A DNA stretch of 6,877 nt from Alphaproteobacteria bacterium (GTDB taxonomy: Bacteria > Pseudomonadota > Alphaproteobacteria > Micropepsales > Micropepsaceae): assembly GCA_015654715.1 (NCBI GenBank), contig JAATGK010000135.1, forward strand, positions 1 through 6,877, in the 5' to 3' direction. Every line of letters begins with the position of its first letter. The stretch's first letter is position 1. A program made the translations under genes and the position numbers. Shown piece after piece: positions 1 through 5,824 of the stretch. The notes below the pieces were generated by a model that did no database searches, had not been told where the DNA came from, and saw nothing but the letters and a program-made list of their open reading frames with translations.

Positions 1-54
1 CCGCGTCAGCGCCAGGCGCTGCTGCATTGGGCTTATGACAGCCGCAAAATCTGA
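1..54 (+). CDS. C-terminal end of an unidentified protein (partial, 5' end outside window)
   Basis: Frame 1 is open from the first base and ends at a TGA at 52-54, giving the 17-residue tail PRQRQALLHWAYDSRKI. The codons are of the GC-rich type used by the other genes here, and an imperfect hairpin follows within a few bases, which together suggest a real gene end. The tail is basic and probably helical. It is too short for me to recognise a family, so no function is offered. The next gene starts 65 bases downstream on the same strand. A chance open frame of this length cannot be excluded. Confidence 0.5.
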   Translation, partial: PRQRQALLHWAYDSRKI

Positions 55-58
55 TCCG

Positions 59-77
59 AACCCTTGCGGCAAAGGTT
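59..77 (+). terminator. Weak terminator-like hairpin after the upstream partial gene
   Basis: Bases 59-66 (AACCCTTG) pair with 70-77 (CAAAGGTT) around a CGG loop, with one C/A mismatch in the stem. Only three T residues (76-78) follow before the sequence becomes pyrimidine-mixed. It begins five bases after the stop codon at 52-54. The position suits a terminator, but the poor T-run means it could equally be structure in the leader of the next gene. Confidence 0.3.
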
Positions 78-104
78 TCTCCCTCTATCTCTATGTTCAC
101 AACC

Positions 105-114
105 AAGGGGAGAG
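105..114 (+). promoter_or_regulatory. Ribosome binding site that fixes the SDR gene start
   Basis: The purine run AAGGGGAGAG lies five bases before the ATG at 120. The alternative in-frame ATG at 93 has only pyrimidine-rich sequence before it (CTCCCTCTATCTCT), so the downstream start is strongly preferred. Confidence 0.75.
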
Positions 115-119
115 CCTTC

Positions 120-1067
120 ATGGCCAAGACGGCGTTGGTGTTGGGTGCGACGGGTGGCGTCGGCGGTGCGGTCGCCCGCGCACTGGTGCAGCACGGATTT
201 TCGGTGCGGGCATTGGTACGCGACCCTGCCAAACTTTCCGCAACGGCATTTGAGCCCGCGCGCGGCGATGCCCGTCATCGCTCCGATGTGATTGCGGCGG
301 CGCAAGGGGCCGATGTCATCGTGCATGCGGTCAATCCGCCCGGCTATCGCGGCTGGGCCGAACTGGTCGTGCCGATGCTTGAGAACACCATTGCCGCGGC
401 GGAGGCGGCCGGTGCGCGCATCGCTCTTCCCGGTACTGTCTACAATTACGGCCCCGATGCCGGTGCGGTGATCACGGAAGACTCGCCGCAGAATCCGAAG
501 ACCAAGAAAGGCGCGCTTCGTGTCGCGATGGAGGAGCGTCTGGCCGAAGCGGCCGCACGCGGCAAGGCGCGGGTGCTGATTGTCCGTGCCGGCGACTATT
601 TCGGACCGCAACCGGGCAACAGTTGGTTCAGCCAAGGCTTGGTGCAACCGCATACGCGTATCAAACGCATCGTCTATCCCGGTCCGTTCGAGATTGGCCA
701 TGCCTGGGCTTATCTGCCCGACGTCGGCGAGACCTTCGCGCGTCTGCTGACGGTGGAAGACCGGCTCGATCGTTTCGCCCGTTTTCATCTGCGCGGTCAC
801 TGGCTTGAACCAGGTGTTGAGATGGCCCACGCCATCCGAACCGCGCTGGGCCGCGATGCACTTCCGATCCGCACCTTGCCATGGGCCTTGCTGCGATTGC
901 TGTCGCCGTTCAACGAGACGCTTAAGGAGATGATGGAACTGCGCTATCTCTGGCAACAGCCGCTCCGTCTCGACAATACGCGCCTCAAGGCTTTTCTCGG
1001 CGAAGAACCGTTGACGCCGTTGCCGGATGCCGTTGCGGCAACGCTGAAGGGTCTTGCTGTCACCTGA
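120..1067 (+). CDS. Atypical SDR / NAD(P)-binding epimerase-like protein
   Basis: The predicted product is 315 residues and cytoplasmic, with no signal peptide. A Rossmann fold opens the protein: a beta strand (TALVLG), the dinucleotide loop GATGGVG at residues 9-15, then a helix. Arg30 and Arg34 after strand 2 would suit NADP(H) rather than NAD(H). Later segments match extended/atypical SDR proteins: ADVIVHAVNP (64-73), TVYNYGP (106-112), RAGDYFGP (156-163) and HAWAYLPDVGE (194-204). Where most extended SDRs have YxxxK, the aligned segment reads KGALR (130-134), so the usual Tyr/Lys pair seems absent. A C-terminal helical part (about 230-315) would form the substrate region. Start chosen at 120 because of the RBS at 105-114. 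The peptidase gene follows after 57 bases on the same strand. Family placement is secure; substrate and even catalysis are unknown. NmrA-like redox-sensing proteins are an alternative. Confidence 0.85.
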   Translation: MAKTALVLGATGGVGGAVARALVQHGFSVRALVRDPAKLSATAFEPARGDARHRSDVIAAAQGADVIVHAVNPPGYRGWAELVVPMLENTIAAAEAAGARIALPGTVYNYGPDAGAVITEDSPQNPKTKKGALRVAMEERLAEAAARGKARVLIVRAGDYFGPQPGNSWFSQGLVQPHTRIKRIVYPGPFEIGHAWAYLPDVGETFARLLTVEDRLDRFARFHLRGHWLEPGVEMAHAIRTALGRDALPIRTLPWALLRLLSPFNETLKEMMELRYLWQQPLRLDNTRLKAFLGEEPLTPLPDAVAATLKGLAVT

Positions 1068-1124
1068 CTTTTCGTGACCGCCGGAAAGCTCTAGCCTCCC
1101 GTCTACACTTCAACGGGGAAAGTC

Positions 1125-3263
1125 ATGAAATCGATGCTCCTTCTCGCCGCCAGCATGATGGCGATGTCGGCCGCGATGGCCGGTAGCCAGCCGCCCGCAC
1201 CGGCCACCAAGCCGGTGACCGAAACCCTCTTCGGCCAGAACGTCACCGACAATTACCGCTACATGGAAACACTCGGGCCCGAGACGCTCGACTGGATGAA
1301 GGCGCAAGGCGCTTACACCCAGTCGGTCTTCGACTCGATTGCGCCGCGCGCCGATCTCGGCAAACGCGTCGGCGCTTTCACCGGCAGTTTTGGCTTCATC
1401 AACGGTTATGCGACCTATGGCGGCCGCGCCTTTTATGAAGAGCGCACGCCGGGGTCCGACAATTTCGACCTGATCGTCCGCGATGCCTCCGGCGTCCGAA
1501 AACTCGTCGACATCGCGGCGCTGCGCGCGGCCCATGACGGCAAGCCATACGCCATCAACTATTTCCTCGCTTCGCCCGACGGCGCCAAAGTGGCGGTTGG
1601 CATTTCGCAAGGCGGTTCGGAAGCGGCCGAGATTTCGGTTTATGACGCCGCCACAGGTAAGGTCATCGCCGGTCCGATCGATCGCGCCGATGAAGGTGCC
1701 ACCGCCTGGAGCGCCGATTCCAAGACGGTGTTCTTCATCCGCCTCAAGAAGCTTGCGGCCGGCGAAGACGAGATCAACAAATACAAAAACCCCACCGTCG
1801 ATGCTTGGGACCTCTCGTCCGATCCGGTGGCGGTCGCCGGCAATGGCATCGGCACGGGCACCACATTCGCGCCCGAGGAATTCCCGGCGATCGCGCTGAC
1901 GCCCAGTTCGGACGTCGGTCTGCTGCTGTCCGTCAACGGCGTCCAGAACGAGTTGAAGGCGTGGGTTGCGCCGGCCGCATCGGCAGCGACCGCCGCAGCA
2001 CCCTGGAAGCTCCTGTTCGATCGGGGTGACGCCATCACCAATATCGATGCCCGCGGCAATGAGATATTCCTGCTCAGCCACAAGGATGCGCCGACCTTCA
2101 AGGTGCTGGTGCTGAAGGCGGGCGAACCGCTCGCAAGCGCGAAGGTGCTGGTGCCTGCCGATCCGGCGCGCGTGATCGAATCCATCCACGCCGCCGCTGA
2201 CGGGCTTTATGTGATGACGCGCAAGGGCGCTTATTCCGAGCTTTTGCGTGTGCCCACCGGCACCTCGAAAATCGAGGCTATTGCGCTGCCGGTGAACGGC
2301 CACATCGCCGAACTATTCACCGATCCGAGGGCCCCGGGCGCATCCTTGCAGTTGTCGAGCTGGGTCGTGGCGCCGACGTCCTATCGCTACGATCCCAAGA
2401 CGGGCCATTTCGTCGACCTCAATCTCGGCGTCAAAGGCGACATCGATGCGGCCGCCTTCACCGTCAGCAATCTCAAAGCCAAGGCGAAGGACGGCGTCGA
2501 AGTGCCCCTCTCGCTGATCCAGCCCAAGGCCAATACCGGTCCGCAGGTTACGCTGTTGGAAGCTTATGGCTCCTATGGCATTTCGGAACTGGCCGATTTT
2601 TCGTCGCGGCGCGCCGCGGCACTGAAGGAAGGCATCAATTACGGCATCTGCCATGTGCGCGGCGGCGGCGAACTCGGCGAGGCGTGGCGTCTCGGCGGCA
2701 AAGACGCCAGCAAGCACAACACTTGGCAGGACGTCATTGCTTGCGGCGAAGACCTGATCGCCCGTGGCATCACCACCAAGGACAAGCTCTTCATCATCGG
2801 CGGTTCGGCCGGCGGCATCACCATGGGCCGGGCCTTGACCGAGCGTCCCGATCTGTTCGCCGGTGTGCTGGATCTGGTTCCGGCGGCCAACACTTTGCGT
2901 GCCGAGTTTTCCCCCAACGGCCCGCCGAATATCCCGGAATTCGGCACCGTCACCACCGAAGCGGGCTTCAAGAACCTCTATGCGATGGATTCGATCCAGC
3001 ATGTGAAGCCGGGCGTGACCTATCCAGCGGTGATGATCGCCACAGGTCTTAACGATCCGCGAGTGTCGCCGTGGGAGCCGGCCAAGTTCGCCGCAGCCCT
3101 GATCGCCACCGGCAGCGCCAATCCGGTGCTGCTCAGGATCGACGAACAGGCGGGGCACGGCATCGGCTCAACCAAGACCCAGAGCGACGCGCTGACCGCC
3201 GACGGCATCGCCTTCCTGTTCTGGCGGGCCGGCAAGCCCGGCTGGCAGCCGGCTAAGCAGTAG
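1125..3263 (+). CDS. Exported prolyl-oligopeptidase-family (S9) serine peptidase
   Basis: The 712-residue product has the length and order of prolyl oligopeptidase / oligopeptidase B: an N-terminal lead-in (DNYRYMETLGPETLDWMK, 42-59, the counterpart of the family's DPYRWLED region), a beta-propeller of roughly 70-440, and a C-terminal alpha/beta-hydrolase domain. Family landmarks are YGSYG (481-485, with the likely oxyanion tyrosine), VRGGGELGEAW (511-521), nucleophile elbow GGSAGG (559-564, Ser561), NDPRVSPWEPAKF (643-655, Asp644) and AGHG (676-679, His678), so the Ser-Asp-His triad is intact. An N-terminal signal peptide with an AMA cleavage motif near residue 19 predicts export to the periplasm. 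Members cleave short peptides, usually after proline or basic residues; which applies here cannot be read from sequence. GGGGAAAG at 1115-1122 is a close ribosome site. A strong terminator follows 23 bases after the stop. Confidence 0.93.
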   Translation: MKSMLLLAASMMAMSAAMAGSQPPAPATKPVTETLFGQNVTDNYRYMETLGPETLDWMKAQGAYTQSVFDSIAPRADLGKRVGAFTGSFGFINGYATYGGRAFYEERTPGSDNFDLIVRDASGVRKLVDIAALRAAHDGKPYAINYFLASPDGAKVAVGISQGGSEAAEISVYDAATGKVIAGPIDRADEGATAWSADSKTVFFIRLKKLAAGEDEINKYKNPTVDAWDLSSDPVAVAGNGIGTGTTFAPEEFPAIALTPSSDVGLLLSVNGVQNELKAWVAPAASAATAAAPWKLLFDRGDAITNIDARGNEIFLLSHKDAPTFKVLVLKAGEPLASAKVLVPADPARVIESIHAAADGLYVMTRKGAYSELLRVPTGTSKIEAIALPVNGHIAELFTDPRAPGASLQLSSWVVAPTSYRYDPKTGHFVDLNLGVKGDIDAAAFTVSNLKAKAKDGVEVPLSLIQPKANTGPQVTLLEAYGSYGISELADFSSRRAAALKEGINYGICHVRGGGELGEAWRLGGKDASKHNTWQDVIACGEDLIARGITTKDKLFIIGGSAGGITMGRALTERPDLFAGVLDLVPAANTLRAEFSPNGPPNIPEFGTVTTEAGFKNLYAMDSIQHVKPGVTYPAVMIATGLNDPRVSPWEPAKFAAALIATGSANPVLLRIDEQAGHGIGSTKTQSDALTADGIAFLFWRAGKPGWQPAKQ

Positions 3264-3286
3264 CGGGGCTCAGGCCCATCAAAAGC

Positions 3287-3316
3287 AAAACCCCTCGCTG
3301 CGAGGCGAGGGGTTTT
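3287..3316. terminator. Strong bidirectional rho-independent terminator
   Basis: AAAACCCCTCGC (3287-3298) and GCGAGGGGTTTT (3305-3316) are perfect reverse complements separated by a 6-base loop, TGCGAG. The GC-rich core is 8 bp. T-rich sequence follows on the + strand and A-rich sequence (AAAAGCAAAA, 3281-3290) precedes it, giving a U-run in either direction. It lies 23 bases after the peptidase stop and 21 bases beyond the stop of the convergent CHAP gene, so it should end both transcripts. Confidence 0.93.
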
Positions 3317-3337
3317 TGTTTAGGCCGGAAGACAAAT

Positions 3338-4024
3338 TCAATTCAACGCGAAACGCTGCGCGATGAAACCCTTCAGGGCGTAGGCGGTGTTGCCCATCAC
3401 GTTGGCCCTGGTGTTCCACACTTTGACCTGCGACCAGTCGTTGTTCGGGCTGACGTCGATCACCGGCGCATTGAGATAGATGCTGCCGTCGCGGCCCCAA
3501 TTGGCATGGTCGACCAGCACTTCGCGGGGCCCCACCAAGCGCTTCACGACCGCGACATGGCCGGCGCGCATATTTTTGCGTCCAGCGAACACCATCACGG
3601 CGCCCGGCGCGGGATTGACCAGTTGGGCATATTGGATGCGGGCCTGGTCCCACCAAGTCCGGGCGTCGCCGAATAGGGCGATGCCGGAGGCCAGCCGCGC
3701 GAACTCGACACAAAAGACGTGCCGGGCAGGGCGAACGATGGTCGGCGTATCGGCCAGGACCTGCTTGTCCTCGGCGACGATGCTCAACGTCGGGTCGGAC
3801 AGCACGACGCCGGAGTCCGTCAGCCCAGGATCAATGATCCCGGCATCGGACGCCGGCCGGCCAACCGGTATCGGCGCGACGGCATGGTGGCCGTGGGTTG
3901 AGGTCACCGCGTGATGGCGGTGTGGAATGGATCTCGCATCCACCGCAGTCGCGCCGAACAGGATGGCGAGTGCTGCGAGAAGGGAGATGGCTGGTGCGTG
4001 TCCGGCACAGTCAAGTCGATTCAT
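3338..4024 (-). CDS. Exported CHAP-domain protein (putative peptidoglycan amidase/endopeptidase)
   Basis: The 228-residue product starts with a signal peptide whose hydrophobic core is residues 12-26, with likely cleavage after AVDA at 30. The mature N-terminus is histidine-rich (His35, 37, 38, 44, 46, 47), then a Pro/Asp-rich linker runs to about residue 100. The CHAP domain follows: CVEFARLASGI (105-115, nucleophile Cys105), a WWDQA motif (124-128), PAPGAVMVF (138-146), GHVAVV (155-160, His156) and VDHANW (171-176), then DVSPNNDWS (190-198). These match the cysteine and histidine of the CHAP fold and the DHANW/NDW segments I know from alphaproteobacterial members. CHAP proteins usually cut peptidoglycan amide bonds, so a periplasmic wall-remodelling role is inferred. 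No separate cell-wall-binding domain is visible. AAAGGGG (4029-4035 on this strand) lies four bases before the ATG. It converges on the peptidase gene with a shared terminator. Confidence 0.87.
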   Translation of the reverse strand: MNRLDCAGHAPAISLLAALAILFGATAVDARSIPHRHHAVTSTHGHHAVAPIPVGRPASDAGIIDPGLTDSGVVLSDPTLSIVAEDKQVLADTPTIVRPARHVFCVEFARLASGIALFGDARTWWDQARIQYAQLVNPAPGAVMVFAGRKNMRAGHVAVVKRLVGPREVLVDHANWGRDGSIYLNAPVIDVSPNNDWSQVKVWNTRANVMGNTAYALKGFIAQRFALN

Positions 4025-4165
4025 AAGACCCCTTTACCGTAGTTCGGCGGTGCTGCCAACCTGAGTACAAACCGCAACAGTGATGCAAATCGGCCATTTG
4101 TATGCACTTAGCGAGTCGCAGTGAGTGTGCCTTGAGGCCCTTGGCAAACTCCTAAACAGTCGCCA

Positions 4166-4178
4166 TGACAATTTGTCA
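4166..4178. promoter_or_regulatory. Short perfect palindrome, possible operator
   Basis: TGACAA (4166-4171) and TTGTCA (4173-4178) are perfect reverse complements around a single T. The half-site also resembles a -35 hexamer on either strand. A second, overlapping dyad follows: TCAC (4176-4179) with GTGA (4183-4186). The position, about 140 bases from one gene start and 160 from the other, would suit a regulator acting on both divergent genes. The binding protein is unknown. Confidence 0.35.
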
Positions 4179-4300
4179 CACCGTGATTCCTGTGCGCTTT
4201 TTTTGCAGTAATTCGTGAGCAGGTGCGTCTGCGTCTCAGCCGGTGTAGCGGCGGGAAATCTTGATTCGCGCTTTGCCTTTTCGCGAACCCGTCTGGTCGA

Positions 4301-4306
4301 TATGAT
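4301..4306 (+). promoter_or_regulatory. Possible -10 box of the SDH-protease gene
   Basis: TATGAT matches the sigma-70 -10 consensus at five of six positions and would place transcription start about 25 bases before the GTG codon. No good -35 hexamer lies at the standard distance (TTTTCG at 4278-4283 is the 17-base-spacer candidate), so this is only suggestive. Confidence 0.3.
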
Positions 4307-4326
4307 GGGCTCATAGAATATAAGTT

Positions 4327-4334
4327 GGTGGGGG
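4327..4334 (+). promoter_or_regulatory. Ribosome binding site before a GTG start codon
   Basis: GGTGGGGG lies four bases before GTG at 4339. An in-frame TAA at 4321-4323 rules out a start further upstream, and the next in-frame ATG (residue 58) would remove the membrane anchor. Together these support the GTG start. Confidence 0.65.
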
Positions 4335-4338
4335 CACC

Positions 4339-5733
4339 GTGAGTATCGATCCGAAAGTACTGATCGCAATCGTTTGCCTATTGGCTATTTCACTGCTGTT
4401 GGTGGTCGTTAGGCGTTTAGTTCGGCGCGGCCGGACCAAGGCAGCCGAGACGCCTAGTCTGCGCAACTTCGTCGCGACGCCTCAAATTGTTAGCAACGGG
4501 TTAACACCTATGGCCGCGGACGCGCACTCACCGGGGAGCGGACCGGTGGCGACAAATCTCGCTGGACCTGTGGCGAGCGAGCGCAGTGCGCCGGTTGCGA
4601 CAAATCGTGCCACGGTAGCGATCGGGGTGCCGAAGCCGATATTTCCGCCGGCGCCGGTGCCCGAGACATCCAGCCGCAAGGTGATTTCGATCATCCATGA
4701 TTTCGGGCAGCCGCGCGATTTTCCCACCGATCAGCGCCGCTATCTGACGACTCGCGAGGCGTTCGAGATTCTCGCCGAGATTCGGGCCGTGCCGGCCGAC
4801 CGTCCGATCGATTTCATCCTGCACACGCCGGGCGGCGAAGCGTTTGCCTGCGAGCTGATCGCAACCGCCATCAAGGACCGGCCGAACACCACCGCCTATG
4901 TGCCTTATTGCGCGATGAGCGCCGGTACCATCGTGGCGCTCGCCTGCGAGAAGATCGTGATGGGCAAATACGCCTGCCTCGGTCCGATCGACACCCAATT
5001 CTACGGCTTCCCGGTCGAGTCCTACATCCGCCTGCTCAAAGAAAAGCCGATCGCCAGCATCGACGACGAATTGGTACTGCTCGCCTATCTCGCCGAGAAG
5101 GAATTGAAAACGGCCCGCGCGCGCGCCTGTGAACTTCTCAACAAGGCCCATTTCGGCCACGACGATGCCTGCCAGCTCACCGACTTCCTGGTCGCCGGCG
5201 ACATGCCGCACAGCGAGCAGATCAGCCGTGATCGCGCCATTGAACTCGGCGTCGCTATCGCCAGCGGCGATTGCCCGGCCCAGGTTTACGATATGGTCGA
5301 GCAGCGCCTGCGCCTCTATCAGCCGATGGACGGCGCCGATGGCTTCGGTCCGGATTATCAGGTGCGCGCCACTATGCTCGGCAATGTCCAGCCGCCGGCC
5401 GCTTCGGCGCGGGGGCTCGGCCGCGACACCATCTTCTATCCCAACGATGCTGCGGAAGAGCGGCGCGGCACTCGCGAATTCGGCAGTTTCGAGCCGCTCG
5501 GCAGTCCAATGTCGAAGCTCGCGACGGATGAAATCCTGCGCCGGCTGGTCAATGCGGCGTGCAGCTTCGTCGCCGCCAAATTCGCCAACCATGCCCCGTC
5601 CAAAACCGAAGTGCGGGCGATGGAGGCCGAGATCAAGGCCTATCTCAAAATCACCTTCGCCAAGTTCGGCGCGATCATCGACAAGAATTGGGCCGACATC
5701 TTCGAGAAGGTCGTCGCGGTGTTCTCGGATTAA
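4339..5733 (+). CDS. Membrane-anchored SDH-family Clp-fold serine protease
   Basis: The 464-residue product starts with a hydrophobic helix (about 7-24, VLIAIVCLLAISLLLVVV) followed by RRLVRRGR, a stop-transfer pattern that puts the rest in the cytoplasm. A Pro/Ala/Thr linker (about 33-110) holds three 8-residue repeats. The protease core (about 112-320) has the hallmarks of the serine dehydrogenase proteinase (SDH) family, related to SppA and ClpP: FILHTPGG (159-166, oxyanion glycines), CAMSAGT (191-197, nucleophile Ser194), EKIVM (204-208) and LGPIDTQ (214-220). His271 or His274 could serve as base, but I cannot assign the rest of the catalytic set. After a linker of about 330-390, a charged helical tail (396-463) makes the protein much longer than the core family, which is near 280 residues. 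SDH proteases are poorly understood; membrane or envelope protein turnover is an inference. GTG start is forced by an in-frame TAA at 4321. Confidence 0.87.
   Translation: MSIDPKVLIAIVCLLAISLLLVVVRRLVRRGRTKAAETPSLRNFVATPQIVSNGLTPMAADAHSPGSGPVATNLAGPVASERSAPVATNRATVAIGVPKPIFPPAPVPETSSRKVISIIHDFGQPRDFPTDQRRYLTTREAFEILAEIRAVPADRPIDFILHTPGGEAFACELIATAIKDRPNTTAYVPYCAMSAGTIVALACEKIVMGKYACLGPIDTQFYGFPVESYIRLLKEKPIASIDDELVLLAYLAEKELKTARARACELLNKAHFGHDDACQLTDFLVAGDMPHSEQISRDRAIELGVAIASGDCPAQVYDMVEQRLRLYQPMDGADGFGPDYQVRATMLGNVQPPAASARGLGRDTIFYPNDAAEERRGTREFGSFEPLGSPMSKLATDEILRRLVNAACSFVAAKFANHAPSKTEVRAMEAEIKAYLKITFAKFGAIIDKNWADIFEKVVAVFSD
4543..4614 (+). repeat. Three tandem 24-base repeats in the protease linker
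   Basis: The repeats begin at 4543, 4567 and 4591 and encode PVATNLAG, PVASERSA and PVATNRAT. The first 16 bases of copies 1 and 3 differ at one position only; the middle copy is more diverged. The period is a multiple of three, so changes in copy number would only alter linker length. Confidence 0.75.
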
Positions 5734-5738
5734 AAAAA

Positions 5739-5810
5739 CCTGTCATTCCCGGCTGAGCAGACGCGCGGCAGCGCGAATGCGAAGGGAAGGGAACCCAGGT
5801 GCTGCGGGTT
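5739..5810. repeat. REP-like palindromic intergenic element
   Basis: The gap between two converging genes holds nested dyads: TTCCC (5746-5750) with GGGAA (5784-5788, or a second copy at 5789-5793), enclosing CGCGC (5762-5766) with GCGCG (5771-5775) around GGCA. A further AACCC (5792-5796)/GGGTT (5806-5810) pair follows. The opening TGTCATTCCCGG and the closing GGGAACCCAGG resemble the dispersed palindromic repeats common between genes in proteobacteria. Only one copy is in the window, so repetition is inferred from form. A T7 run on the minus strand (complement of 5732-5738) lies beyond the dyad and might help end the minus-strand transcript. Confidence 0.5.
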
Positions 5811-5824
5811 GGCAATGATTTCGT

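Larger units (their letters stand above)
4025..4338. other. Divergent intergenic control region, 314 bases
   Basis: No gene is supported here. The region is visibly richer in A/T than the flanking coding sequence and must hold the promoters of both the CHAP gene (leftward) and the SDH-protease gene (rightward). It contains the palindrome at 4166-4178, a T7 run at 4198-4204, and a TATGAT box at 4301-4306 pointing to the protease gene. A minus-strand open frame crosses it (4034-4369), but its Cys/Arg/Ser-rich product resembles no protein I know and it overlaps the protease start. I found no confident -35/-10 pair for the CHAP gene. Confidence 0.7.

Noticed and set aside
33..956. 307-codon minus-strand open frame opposite the SDR gene
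   Set aside because: Antisense shadow; the + strand frame has the Rossmann GATGGVG motif and a good ribosome site.
1110..2303. 397-codon open frame on the minus strand opposite the peptidase gene
   Set aside because: It is the antisense shadow of a clear S9 peptidase in GC-rich DNA. Its product is rich in Arg, Gly and His with no recognisable domain.
2313..3158. 281-codon minus-strand open frame opposite the peptidase C-terminal domain
   Set aside because: Shadow of the strand that carries the catalytic Ser, Asp and His.
4198..4204. T7 run in the intergenic region as the end of a small RNA
   Set aside because: No stable GC-rich stem lies directly before it; the palindrome at 4166-4178 is about 20 bases away with too small a loop.
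4272..4284. TTTGCCTTTTCGC also occurs at 6058-6070
   Set aside because: A single shared 13-mer in a window of this size is close to chance expectation, and the second copy lies inside a coding region.
4034..4369. 111-codon minus-strand open frame in the divergent intergenic region
   Set aside because: The composition is unlike a protein of this genome (many Cys, Arg, Ser), it overlaps the protease start, and it leaves no room for the divergent promoters.
5116..5127. CG-alternating run (CCGCGCGCGCGC) as a possible Z-DNA or regulatory site
   Set aside because: It is explained by Ala-Arg codons (TARARA) in the protease gene.
4528..5592. 354-codon open frame on the minus strand opposite the SDH protease
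   Set aside because: The + strand product has unmistakable protease motifs; the antisense product has none and follows from G/C-biased codons.
5129..5818. 229-codon + strand open frame overlapping the end of the protease gene
   Set aside because: A +1-frame shadow with a Ser/Arg/Pro-rich low-complexity product.
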